A program made the translations under genes and the position numbers. A model generated the notes under the pieces. The model had not been told where the DNA came from and made no database searches. It saw only the letters and a program-made list of their open reading frames with translations. Positions 1 to 6,147 of a stretch of 10,569 nucleotides of DNA are shown one piece after another. Position 1 is the first letter of the stretch; the number at the start of each line of letters is the position of its first letter. This DNA is from Comamonadaceae bacterium (GTDB lineage: Bacteria > Pseudomonadota > Gammaproteobacteria > Burkholderiales > Burkholderiaceae). The stretch covers positions 1-10,569 of the forward strand of contig CANNNH010000039.1 in the NCBI GenBank assembly GCA_947505915.1. The letters run 5' to 3'.

Positions 1-533
1 GCAAAAGCCATTTGTTGCAAGCCGTTCGGGCAGCGTTGGGCGAGCAGGGCGGTTTGGGCTCGGTCGGTTGGATGGACCCACAGTTGGCCGAGCCCGGTGC
101 TTTCAGCGAAGATTGGCAAGTGGTTTTGCTCGATGATGTGCACCTTTACAACGCCGTTCAGCAACACGCAGCCTTCAATTGGTTTGTCAATGCGACCTCG
201 TCCACCGATGGGCAGCAGCGCTGGGTGCTGGCCAGTGGGTCCATGCCCCCCAGTGATTTACCAGTGCGAGAGGACTTGCGCACCCGCTTGGCCTGGGGCC
301 ACGTGTTTCAGTTGCAGTTGCTCAGCGAAGTTGAGCGTCGTTCAGTGTTGCGCCAGCATGCGGATGCCAGGGGTTTGTTTTTGAGCGATGAAGTGATGGA
401 CTATTTGCTCCACCGCTTCAGTCGCGATTTGGCCAGCTTGATGCATTGGCTGGACCAAATCGACCGCTTTGCCTTGCAAACCAAACGCGCCATCACCGTG
501 CCCTTGGTGCGCGAAATGATGGAGCAACTTTGA
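1..533 (+). CDS. hda: DnaA regulatory inactivator Hda, 3' part (5' end outside window)
   Basis: Hda is a DnaA-related AAA+ protein. With the DNA-loaded sliding clamp it stimulates ATP hydrolysis by DnaA and so prevents re-initiation of chromosome replication. The reading frame is open from the first base, and the first residues read (G)KSHLLQA, the end of a Walker A P-loop, so only the N-terminal clamp-binding segment and the start of the AAA+ domain are missing. A Walker B-like VVLLDDVH follows at about positions 121-141. The end of the protein carries a sensor-2/lid segment (FSRDLASLMHWLDQIDR) typical of Hda. There is no DnaA domain IV helix-turn-helix: the protein stops right after the AAA+ lid, which separates it from DnaA. 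The next gene starts seven bases after the stop. Family call is firm; RunC/DnaA-like paralogues are the only alternative. Confidence 0.93.
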   Translation, partial: KSHLLQAVRAALGEQGGLGSVGWMDPQLAEPGAFSEDWQVVLLDDVHLYNAVQQHAAFNWFVNATSSTDGQQRWVLASGSMPPSDLPVREDLRTRLAWGHVFQLQLLSEVERRSVLRQHADARGLFLSDEVMDYLLHRFSRDLASLMHWLDQIDRFALQTKRAITVPLVREMMEQL

Positions 534-539
534 TGAAAG

Positions 540-1220
540 ATGGGTTTGGAATCTATTTGCCTGTTTGATTTGGACCACACCCTCTTGCCCCTGGATTCTG
601 ACCATGCTTGGGGGCAGTACACGACCCGAATGGGTTGGACCGATGCCGAAAATTTTGCGCAACGCAATGACGCTTTTTACCGCCAATACCAGCAAGGCGA
701 ACTCGACATCCAAGCCTATGTGCAATTTGCCACCCAGGCCGTGCGCGAACACGGGCTTGAGGCCAGCCACCAAGCGCATCAATCTTTCATGCGGGAGGTG
801 ATCGAGCCTGCCATTCGGCCCGAGGCCACGGCATTGGTGCAGCGACACCGCGCGCAAGGTGACCGTTTGCTGATCGTGACCGCCACCAATGAATTTGTCA
901 CCGCACCCATTGCCCAGGCTTTTGGCATTGACACCTTGATCGCGGTCCAGCTTGAGCGCGATCCAAACGGCGAGTTGACAGGACGGATTGCGGGCACGCC
1001 ATCGTTTGGCCGTGGCAAAGTCGATCGTCTGCAACAATGGTTGGAACAGCAAGGTTTGACTTGGGAAGGGATCCGCAGCACCTTTTACAGCGATTCCATC
1101 AACGATTTACCCCTGCTCGAAAAGGTCAACCACCCGGTGGCGACCAACCCCGATGCGCGTTTGCGCGCCGTGGCGCAACAGCGAGGCTGGCCCATTTTGG
1201 AATTGTTCCCATCCCCATGA
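540..1220 (+). CDS. HAD-superfamily subfamily IB hydrolase (SerB-like phosphatase)
   Basis: A 226-residue soluble protein of the haloacid dehalogenase superfamily, probably a phosphomonoesterase; the natural substrate cannot be read from sequence. Motif I is FDLDHTLL with nucleophile Asp10 and acid/base Asp12. Motif II is the Thr in IVTATN (about residue 115). Lys160 in FGRGKVDRL fits motif III, and motif IV is FYSDSINDLPLL (Asp185, Asp189) near residues 182-193. The SDSxND form and overall length match the HAD-IB group that includes phosphoserine phosphatase SerB and CicA-like proteins. The start at 540 places motif I at the usual distance from the N-terminus. An ATG at 533, better placed for ribosome binding, is in another frame and stops after 11 codons. 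The gene follows hda by 6 bp and its stop overlaps the pcnB start by 4 bp (ATGA), so an operon hda-HAD-pcnB-folK is likely. Confidence 0.9.
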   Translation: MGLESICLFDLDHTLLPLDSDHAWGQYTTRMGWTDAENFAQRNDAFYRQYQQGELDIQAYVQFATQAVREHGLEASHQAHQSFMREVIEPAIRPEATALVQRHRAQGDRLLIVTATNEFVTAPIAQAFGIDTLIAVQLERDPNGELTGRIAGTPSFGRGKVDRLQQWLEQQGLTWEGIRSTFYSDSINDLPLLEKVNHPVATNPDARLRAVAQQRGWPILELFPSP

Positions 1221-2740
1221 TCAAAAAATTCATCGATAAACTGCTCGGACGCAGTGACGCCGCCGACAGGCCCACCTTGGGCAAGCGACTGGTCATTGCG
1301 GCCAGCGTCCACGGCATTGATGCAGAGTTGGTGGATGAGCGCGCGGTGCAAGTGGTCAAAACTTTGCAAGAGCGGGGCTATGCGGCTTACATCGTGGGCG
1401 GCGCAGTGCGCGATTTGCTCATGGGCTTGTCGCCCAAAGATTTTGATGTGGCCACGGATGCCACCCCCGAAGAAGTCAAGTCCTTGTTCCGGCGCGCCTT
1501 CATCATTGGGCGGCGCTTTCGAATTGTGCATGTGGTGTTTGGGCGTGGGCGTGAACACGAGGTGATCGAGGTGTCCACCTTTCGCGCTTACCTGGACAGC
1601 GCTGACGCCCAACAAGTCAAGGGCAACGAGCGCAGCAGCAAGTCTGAGCTGGCGGGCATGAAACACGCCGTTGACGCCAGCGGTCGTGTGCTGCGCGACA
1701 ACGTGTGGGGGCCGCAGGACGAAGATGCAGCGCGGCGCGACTTCACCATCAATGCCATGTACTACGACCCGCTGACGGGGGATGTGATCGATTACCACGG
1801 CGGCATGAAGGATGCAAAAAAGAAGTTGCTGCGCATGATTGGCGACCCGGCGGCCCGGTATCGCGAAGACCCTGTGCGCATCATCCGAGCGGTGCGCTTT
1901 TCCGCCAAGTTGAGCGCTTTGGGCTTCAAGATCGAAACCCACACCGCTGCACCCCTGAAGCGATTAGTGGGCCTACTGGCCGACGTGCCGCAAAGCCGAC
2001 TGTTCGACGAGATGCTCAAGTTGCTTCAAACCGGTCATGCCCTGGCCAGCGTGGCCCAACTCAATGCGGTGGGTTTGCAAAAAGGAATCTATCCCCTGTT
2101 GGATGTGGTGGTCGAGCGTGCAGATGATGCGTTTGTGAAAGCAGCTCTGGCGGACACCGACCGGCGGGTGGGTGAAAGCAAGCCCGTGGCGCCGAGTTTT
2201 TTGCTCGCTTGCGTGCTGTGGTCGGATGTGCGCCAGTCCTGGGAGAGATTGCGCGAGCAGGCCCCACCTTTTCCCGCATTGCAACAAGCCATTGATGAGG
2301 TTTTTGATTCGCGCATTGGCGATGTGTCTGGGCGCGGCAAACTGGCGGCGGACATGCGAGAAATTTGGATGATGCAACCGCGCTTTGAAAAGCGCAGCGG
2401 CAGCGCGCCGTTCACCTTGATAGAGCAAGCTCGTTTCCGTGCGGGATTTGACTTCATGCGATTGCGCGCCGATGTGGGTGAGGTGGATGAGGCTTTGGCC
2501 GATTGGTGGCAAACCTTTAGCCTGGCTGACGATCTCGGCCGTGAAGATTTGCTGACCCAATTGCGCACCGCCACCACCCGGCCACAGCGTGTGGCCCGCG
2601 CTCCCAGGGCGGTCTCAACCGATTTGCCGGATGTACCGCTGGAGCCCATCGCCAGCGAAGACCCGGACGCGCCCAAAAAGCGCCGCCGTCGCCGTCGCCG
2701 CCGTGGCGATGCCGATGCGGCCCCCACCTCGGCAGACTGA
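1217..2740 (+). CDS. pcnB: Poly(A) polymerase I (PcnB)
   Basis: PcnB adds 3' poly(A) tails that promote RNA decay. This 507-residue protein has the class II nucleotidyltransferase signature GGAVRDLLMG (about residues 61-70) followed by PKDFDVAT with metal-binding Asp75 and Asp77. Next come IIGRRFRIVHVVFGRG (96-111), EVIEVSTFR (115-123) and RRDFTINAMYYD (173-184). The RNA-binding neck region includes YREDPVRIIRAVRFSAK (215-231). The RRFRIVHV stretch and the long basic C-terminus favour poly(A) polymerase over CCA-adding enzyme. The C-terminus ends in KK plus eight consecutive arginines (Arg codons at 2681-2704), then a short acidic/alanine tail. The ATG at 1217 overlaps the upstream stop in ATGA and has no clear Shine-Dalgarno sequence, so translation is probably coupled. 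The open frame extends back to 1037 inside the upstream gene, but that part is a shadow. folK follows 14 bp downstream. Confidence 0.94.
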   Translation: MIKKFIDKLLGRSDAADRPTLGKRLVIAASVHGIDAELVDERAVQVVKTLQERGYAAYIVGGAVRDLLMGLSPKDFDVATDATPEEVKSLFRRAFIIGRRFRIVHVVFGRGREHEVIEVSTFRAYLDSADAQQVKGNERSSKSELAGMKHAVDASGRVLRDNVWGPQDEDAARRDFTINAMYYDPLTGDVIDYHGGMKDAKKKLLRMIGDPAARYREDPVRIIRAVRFSAKLSALGFKIETHTAAPLKRLVGLLADVPQSRLFDEMLKLLQTGHALASVAQLNAVGLQKGIYPLLDVVVERADDAFVKAALADTDRRVGESKPVAPSFLLACVLWSDVRQSWERLREQAPPFPALQQAIDEVFDSRIGDVSGRGKLAADMREIWMMQPRFEKRSGSAPFTLIEQARFRAGFDFMRLRADVGEVDEALADWWQTFSLADDLGREDLLTQLRTATTRPQRVARAPRAVSTDLPDVPLEPIASEDPDAPKKRRRRRRRRGDADAAPTSAD

Positions 2741-2754
2741 CTGCCATCTTGGCC

Positions 2755-3228
2755 ATGGGGCGCGACTGGGTTCGGGCGTTCATCGGTTTGGGGGCCAATG
2801 CGGGTGACCCACTGGCGCAGATTGAACAAGCCTTTGACGCGCTGCTGAAGTTGCCGGCCACGGTGGGCCTGCAACGTTCAAGGCTTTATCGCACGGCCCC
2901 TTGGCAAGCACTGGGCCCAGACTTTATCAATGCCATGGCCCAGGTCGATACCCAACTCAGCGCGCCTGAACTGTTGACGCAGATGCAGCGAATTGAACAA
3001 TCGGCAGGCCGTATTCGGCCCTATCACCATGCGCCCAGAACCCTGGATTTGGATTTGATTTTTTATGGCCAGGCGGTCATCCACAGCGCGGCCTTGGTGT
3101 TGCCCCACCCGCGGTGGCGAGAGCGGGCATTTGTGTTGCGGCCCTTGTCAGATTTGGCGCCGGAACGCATTCTTGCCAGCGATTGGGCGGCGGTTGCAGG
3201 ACAAACCATCATGCCCATGGAGGTATAA
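2755..3228 (+). CDS. folK: 2-amino-4-hydroxy-6-hydroxymethyldihydropteridine pyrophosphokinase (HPPK)
   Basis: HPPK transfers pyrophosphate from ATP to 6-hydroxymethyl-7,8-dihydropterin, the step before dihydropteroate synthase in folate synthesis. The 157-residue protein opens with FIGLGANAGDP (9-19), then has LYRTAPWQALGPDFINA (44-60) and the signature PRTLDLDLIFYG (103-114), where Asp98-x-Asp100 of the family numbering corresponds to the two magnesium-binding Asp in LDLDL. VLPHPRWRERAFVLRPLSDLAP (about 124-145) is the conserved C-terminal block. Length is normal for the family. The ATG at 2755 is chosen; an in-frame TTG six bases earlier (2749) is possible. No strong Shine-Dalgarno is visible, which fits coupling to pcnB, a pairing common in Proteobacteria. 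The stop codon lies in GGTATAAAACC, just before the convergent TM2-like gene. Confidence 0.93.
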   Translation: MGRDWVRAFIGLGANAGDPLAQIEQAFDALLKLPATVGLQRSRLYRTAPWQALGPDFINAMAQVDTQLSAPELLTQMQRIEQSAGRIRPYHHAPRTLDLDLIFYGQAVIHSAALVLPHPRWRERAFVLRPLSDLAPERILASDWAAVAGQTIMPMEV

Positions 3229-3298
3229 AACCTGTGACATGGCGCCTGCAAGTTTGATGAAACCGATGGCGCCAGGCGGTACGGCCAAGCACCTGGGT
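3229..3298. other. Convergent intergenic gap between folK and the TM2-like gene
   Basis: This 70-bp stretch separates two converging genes. It contains CGCCTG (3243-3248) and its reverse complement CAGGCG (3273-3278), and two copies of the self-complementary ATGGCGCC (3239-3246 and 3266-3273), so a weak stem with a loop over 20 nt is possible. There is no T tract on either side, so I do not call an intrinsic terminator. A short plus-strand ORF beginning at 3239 is treated as a finding only. Confidence 0.4.
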
Positions 3299-3745
3299 TC
3301 ACTGAGATATCTTTTGCGCCTCTTCAATTTGGTATTGAAAGTAGCGCTGAAAACCGTAGGCCAAGCTCGATAGCAGGGCGGTTGTGCCCACCAACAAACT
3401 CAGCACAATTGCGCCAATGGTGAGCCAATTGGTTTGGCCGGCTTTGGACAAGGGGTCTTCCAGAGGATTGAAGCGCTGGTTCCAGGCTTCTTTGCTCATC
3501 AAGGCATAAACAATGGCGGTGAGTGCGCAACCGGCGATGTTGATGCCCAGGGGCAACACCAACCACCAACTGGCCATATCGTCGACGCCAAATTCTTGGA
3601 TTCGCGACACCCCGTACATCCCCAAGGCGGTGGGCACGGGCAACAGCCAGCCCATGTTATCGGCCCAGCCATATAAATAAAAGCGGTGCAAGCCCATGGG
3701 GCCGCCCAAAAAAGCCAGCCATGCGGCCCAGGTTTTGTTTTTCAT
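3299..3745 (-). CDS. Small TM2-domain-like integral membrane protein
   Basis: A 148-residue inner-membrane protein of unknown function. The N-terminus resembles the TM2 domain: a short hydrophobic helix (AAWLAFLGGPMGLHRFYLYG, residues 7-26) with the characteristic G-x-HRFYLYG turn, then a second hydrophobic stretch (about 30-46). Two further likely membrane helices follow, at about 60-82 (WWLVLPLGINIAGCALTAIVYAL) and 107-130, joined by a polar loop, with a charged C-terminus. Classical TM2 domains have two helices and about 50 residues, so the C-terminal pair is an extension. The ATG at 3743-3745 overlaps the TGA of the upstream acetyltransferase (ATGA), so the two are almost certainly cotranscribed and translationally coupled. 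The coupling does not by itself give a function. The CDS call is strong; the domain name is moderate. Confidence 0.8.
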   Translation of the reverse strand: MKNKTWAAWLAFLGGPMGLHRFYLYGWADNMGWLLPVPTALGMYGVSRIQEFGVDDMASWWLVLPLGINIAGCALTAIVYALMSKEAWNQRFNPLEDPLSKAGQTNWLTIGAIVLSLLVGTTALLSSLAYGFQRYFQYQIEEAQKISQ

Positions 3746-4278
3746 GGTGTTTCAGTGGTGGGGGTTGTCAGGTCACCCAAGCCCAATGCGCGCTGCATCA
3801 TGACCGTGTCAAGCCAGCGCTGGTGTTTCCAACCGCTCGAGCGTATCAGACCGACGTGCTCAAACCCCAGGCTTAGGTGCAAACGAATGGAGCCCAGGTT
3901 GGCCGAGTCACCGATCACCGCGATCATTTGGCGGGCACCTTGTGCTTCACAGCGCTGGATGAGTTCGGCCATCAGGGCGCGGCCCAGGCTGAGCCTTTGC
4001 GCTTGGTGGTCAATGTAAACAGAGTTTTCCACCAAGAAGCGGTAGGCTGGGCGCGGGCGGAACAGGTTTGCGTAGGCATATCCCATCACCGCGCCATCGA
4101 CCTCTGCGACCAAATACGGCAGGCCATTCTCCAGCACCGCTGTGCGGCGCCGGGCCATCTCCGGCTCATTGGGCGCGCTCAGCTCAAAACTGCCACTGCC
4201 ATGCACAACATGGTGCGCATAAATGGCGGTCAGTCGGGGCACATCGCCTGCTTGGCTGGGACGAATCAGGGTGGTCAT
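3742..4278 (-). CDS. GNAT-family N-acetyltransferase (phosphinothricin acetyltransferase / MnaT-like)
   Basis: A 178-residue cytosolic acetyl-CoA-dependent acetyltransferase. The N-terminus IRPSQAGDVPRLTAIYAHHV (5-24), then GYAYANLFRPRPAYR (66-80) and ENSVYID (84-90) resemble the PAT/MnaT (YncA) group, which acetylates small amino-acid-like amines such as methionine analogues or phosphinothricin. The acetyl-CoA loop reads QRLSLGRAL (94-102); the family pattern Q/R-x-x-G-x-G/A would have Gly where Ser97 stands. The C-terminal block SIRLHLSLGFEHVGLI (130-145) and the GWKHQRWLDTVMMQ segment (149-162) are typical. The start at 4278 has no Shine-Dalgarno sequence; a TATATC hexamer lies 9 nt upstream, so a very short leader is possible. 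The gene diverges from rpsP and overlaps the TM2-like gene by 4 bp. The substrate is not determinable here. Confidence 0.9.
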   Translation of the reverse strand: MTTLIRPSQAGDVPRLTAIYAHHVVHGSGSFELSAPNEPEMARRRTAVLENGLPYLVAEVDGAVMGYAYANLFRPRPAYRFLVENSVYIDHQAQRLSLGRALMAELIQRCEAQGARQMIAVIGDSANLGSIRLHLSLGFEHVGLIRSSGWKHQRWLDTVMMQRALGLGDLTTPTTETP

Positions 4279-4285
4279 GGTGTTA

Positions 4286-4300
4286 GGGATATAATCATTG
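4286..4300 (+). promoter_or_regulatory. Candidate promoter -10 of the rpsP operon (divergent with the acetyltransferase gene)
   Basis: TATAAT at 4290-4295, within GGGATATAAT, is a perfect -10 hexamer and gives an rpsP leader of roughly 80 nt. I see no good -35 at 16-18 bp. The opposite strand of the same bases reads TATATC pointing toward the acetyltransferase, so the two divergent genes may use overlapping -10 elements. Confidence 0.55.
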
Positions 4301-4307
4301 GTTTTCA

Positions 4308-4341
4308 GCGTGTCGCTGGCCGGGTGGCCTAGTCGCGTGTC
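4308..4341 (+). repeat. Direct repeat GCGTGTC flanking a small hairpin in the rpsP leader
   Basis: GCGTGTC occurs at 4308-4314 and 4335-4341, 27 nt apart, on either side of a GGCC-GGGT-GGCC stem-loop (4318-4329). All of it lies in the inferred untranslated leader of rpsP. No regulatory role is known to me; chance is possible for repeats this short. Confidence 0.35.
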
Positions 4342-4380
4342 TCAAACGTTGAAAAAATTCCACCACCCGAAGGATAAACC

Positions 4381-4632
4381 ATGGTCGTCATCCGACTCTC
4401 CCGCGGCGGCGCGAAAGCCCGTCCATTTTTCAACATTGTTGTGGCTGACAAGCGCGTGCGACGCGATGGCAGTTTCATCGAGCGCATTGGGTTTTACAAC
4501 CCCATCGCCAAAGGCGGAGAAGAAGCCTTGCGCATTGCCCATGACCGCCTGAGCTATTGGGTGGGTGTGGGTGCGCAAACCTCTCCCACGGTCGACCGCT
4601 TGGTCAAACAAGCCGGCCCAAAAGCCGCTTGA
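4381..4632 (+). CDS. rpsP: Small ribosomal subunit protein S16 (bS16)
   Basis: S16 is an 83-residue primary-to-secondary binding protein of the 30S subunit that helps fold the 16S rRNA 5' domain. The sequence [20 protein letters not shown] (2-21) followed by [15 protein letters not shown] (26-40) is diagnostic, and the length is standard. A good Shine-Dalgarno AAGGA at 4370-4374 lies 6 nt before the ATG, in contrast to the poor or absent sites of several neighbours. That fits the high expression of ribosomal proteins. It is the first gene of the rpsP-rimM-trmD-rplS operon. Its stop codon lies in the loop of a hairpin. Confidence 0.97.
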   Translation: MVVIRLSRGGAKARPFFNIVVADKRVRRDGSFIERIGFYNPIAKGGEEALRIAHDRLSYWVGVGAQTSPTVDRLVKQAGPKAA

Positions 4633-4644
4633 TGCGCGGCTTTT
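4621..4644 (+). terminator. Hairpin spanning the rpsP stop codon (possible attenuator or partial terminator)
   Basis: AAAGCCGC (4621-4628) pairs perfectly with GCGGCTTT (4636-4643), an 8-bp stem with a 7-nt loop containing the rpsP TGA (4630-4632), followed by only one further T. The U tract is mostly inside the stem, so full termination is unlikely. Partial termination, mRNA protection or lowered rimM translation would fit the much lower output of rimM and trmD relative to the ribosomal proteins known in Escherichia coli. Confidence 0.55.
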
Positions 4645-4671
4645 GCCGCTGAACCAGTCGAGGGCTCGCTG

Positions 4672-5235
4672 ATGACGCCTTGGCTGGAATCTGCCGACCT
4701 GCCGCCCGATGCGGTGGAGGTGGGCAAAGTGGTCGATGCTTGGGGCATCAAAGGCTGGGTCAAGGTGCATGCCTTCAGCCCAGACCCCCAGGCCTTGTTC
4801 TCGGCCAAGCGTTGGTTTTTGTTGCCGCCAGAGAGTGGCCCCAAATTTTTCGCAACCACGGCTTTGGTTCGCGTGCAACAAGCGCGCGAACATTCAGGTA
4901 CGGTGGTGGCGTCATTCCATGAGCTGACCGACCGCAGCCAGGCCGAAACATTGAAGTCGGCCCGGATTTTCATCCCCCGCTCCAGTTTTCCCACGCCCGA
5001 TCTCGATGAGTTTTATTGGGTCGATCTGATGGGCCTGCAGGTGATCAATCGGGAAGGTGTGGCATTGGGTGAGGTGTGCGATTTATTGGCCACCGGTGCC
5101 CAGACGGTGTTGGTGCTCAAGCAAGCGCTAGACGACCAAAACGTCGAGCGAATGATTCCCTTTGTGAGCGTTTATATTGACAAAGTCGACCTGGCTCAGC
5201 GACAGATTTTGGTGGATTGGCAAGCCGATTATTGA
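4672..5235 (+). CDS. rimM: 16S rRNA processing / ribosome maturation factor RimM
   Basis: RimM binds S19 and the 30S head and assists late 30S assembly and 16S rRNA processing. The 187-residue protein has the N-terminal RimM barrel with VGKVVDAWGIKGWVKV (17-32) and IPRSSFP (101-107), then the PRC-barrel segment EFYWVDLMGLQVIN (113-126) and a C-terminal MIPFVSVYIDKVDL (161-174). Length is normal for the family. Shine-Dalgarno GAGGG at 4660-4664 is 7 nt from the ATG. It is 39 bp after rpsP, separated by a hairpin, and 14 bp before trmD, in the conserved operon order. Confidence 0.96.
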   Translation: MTPWLESADLPPDAVEVGKVVDAWGIKGWVKVHAFSPDPQALFSAKRWFLLPPESGPKFFATTALVRVQQAREHSGTVVASFHELTDRSQAETLKSARIFIPRSSFPTPDLDEFYWVDLMGLQVINREGVALGEVCDLLATGAQTVLVLKQALDDQNVERMIPFVSVYIDKVDLAQRQILVDWQADY

Positions 5236-5249
5236 AGGCGGCACCGACC

Positions 5250-6038
5250 ATGCGTTTTGACATCATCACTTTGTTCCCGGAAATGTTTGAGTCCTTCATG
5301 GCCTCGGGTGTGACCCGACGTGCATTTGACAGTGGACAAGTTCAGGTGCGCTTGTGGAATCCGCGTGACCACGCCACGGGCAACTATCGGCGGGTGGATG
5401 ACCGCCCCTTTGGCGGCGGGCCAGGCATGGTCATGATGGCCGAGCCCCTGTGGCTTTGCCTGCAAGCCATCCGCACCGACCGCGAGCAAAACAGAACCCA
5501 GGCGCCGTTGCTTTTTTTTGCACCCCATGGACAGGTGTTGAACCATGCGGTGGTTTCAAGCTGGGCGGCATCTGAGACGGGTGCGGTGCTGTTGTGTGGG
5601 CGCTATGAAGGGGTGGACCAACGGTTTATTGATTCCCATGTGGACGGGTACATCAGCTTGGGCGACTTCGTGCTGTCGGGGGGTGAAATCCCGGCCATGG
5701 CTTTCTTGGATGCTTTGGCGCGGTTGCAACCCGGGGTCTTGCATGATCCGGAAAGCCACGCCCACGACAGCTTCAATCCCAGCCTGGATGGCTTGCTGGA
5801 CTGCCCCCACTACACCCGTCCAGAGCTCTGGCAAGGCCAATCTGTGCCCGAGGCACTGGTGTCCGGCCACCATGGCCACATCGATCGTTGGCGGCGTCAG
5901 CAAAGCCTGAGCCAGACGGCGCAGCTCCGCCCAGACCTGATTGCGACAGCCCGCGACCAGCAAAAGCTCACGCCCGAAGACGAGGCTTGTTTGGCGGCAA
6001 CTGCCCGTGGGGAGCCGTTCGGTAAGACTGGGATATAA
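5250..6038 (+). CDS. trmD: tRNA (guanine-37-N1)-methyltransferase TrmD
   Basis: TrmD uses S-adenosylmethionine to methylate G37 next to the anticodon of tRNAs reading CNN codons, preventing +1 frameshifts. The 262-residue SPOUT enzyme has the N-terminus MRFDIITLFPEMF, then RPFGGGPGMVMM (52-63), the trefoil-knot motifs LLCGRYEGVDQRFID (114-128) and YISLGDFVLSGGEIPAM (134-150), and DGLLDCPHYTRPE (180-192), whose first Asp matches the proposed catalytic base. The C-terminal tRNA-binding domain includes HIDRWRRQQSL (210-220). The ATG at 5250 has GAAGG at 5234-5238 overlapping the rimM stop. The frame is open upstream to 5217 but only inside rimM. The stop TAA is part of GGGATATAAT, a possible promoter for rplS. 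Confidence 0.97.
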   Translation: MRFDIITLFPEMFESFMASGVTRRAFDSGQVQVRLWNPRDHATGNYRRVDDRPFGGGPGMVMMAEPLWLCLQAIRTDREQNRTQAPLLFFAPHGQVLNHAVVSSWAASETGAVLLCGRYEGVDQRFIDSHVDGYISLGDFVLSGGEIPAMAFLDALARLQPGVLHDPESHAHDSFNPSLDGLLDCPHYTRPELWQGQSVPEALVSGHHGHIDRWRRQQSLSQTAQLRPDLIATARDQQKLTPEDEACLAATARGEPFGKTGI

Positions 6039-6039
6039 T
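6030..6039 (+). promoter_or_regulatory. Candidate internal promoter -10 upstream of rplS
   Basis: TATAAT at 6034-6039 overlaps the trmD stop codon (TAA 6036-6038). It lies in the same 10-mer GGGATATAAT as the candidate rpsP promoter. It would give a leader of about 100 nt before rplS. No convincing -35 is visible, so the call rests on the -10 match, the parallel with the rpsP site and the unusually long gap before rplS. Confidence 0.4.
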
Positions 6040-6081
6040 GATGGGCTTTCCGATCCTCTGGTTGGCCGCCTCCAGCAAACT

Positions 6082-6119
6082 GGTTTTTAAAACCTGTCAC
6101 GCATGGGGGCCCCCAGTGC
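6082..6119 (+). promoter_or_regulatory. Structured leader of rplS with two palindromes
   Basis: The 109-bp trmD-rplS gap contains GGTTTT-T-AAAACC (6082-6094) and a very GC-rich palindrome TGGGGGCCCCCA (6104-6115). With the flanking GCA/TGC and one bulged G, the latter can fold as a hairpin over 6101-6119, ending 28 nt before the rplS ATG. There is no T run after it, so it is not an intrinsic terminator. It could be a processing site, a block to readthrough from trmD, or a leader regulatory element. Confidence 0.45.
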
Positions 6120-6147
6120 AGCGCAACCAAGATCGACAGAGGTGTTT

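Noticed and set aside
342..1052. Minus-strand ORF of 236 codons opposite hda and the HAD hydrolase gene
   Set aside because: It crosses a gene boundary on the other strand and encodes no recognisable motif.
1037..1216. N-terminal extension of the pcnB frame
   Set aside because: It lies wholly inside the HAD hydrolase gene. The ATG at 1217 gives the normal PcnB N-terminus and an ATGA overlap.
1085..1942. Minus-strand ORF of 285 codons opposite the HAD/pcnB junction
   Set aside because: It spans two real plus-strand genes, shows no domain and has shadow-like composition.
3239..3278. GGCGCC repeats as an intrinsic terminator between folK and the TM2-like gene
   Set aside because: The loop would exceed 20 nt and no T tract follows on either strand.
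6103..6147. Upstream ATG extending rplS by 15 codons
   Set aside because: The start lies within the GC palindrome without a ribosome-binding site. L19 families begin at the ATG 6148, which has AGAGG 5 nt upstream.
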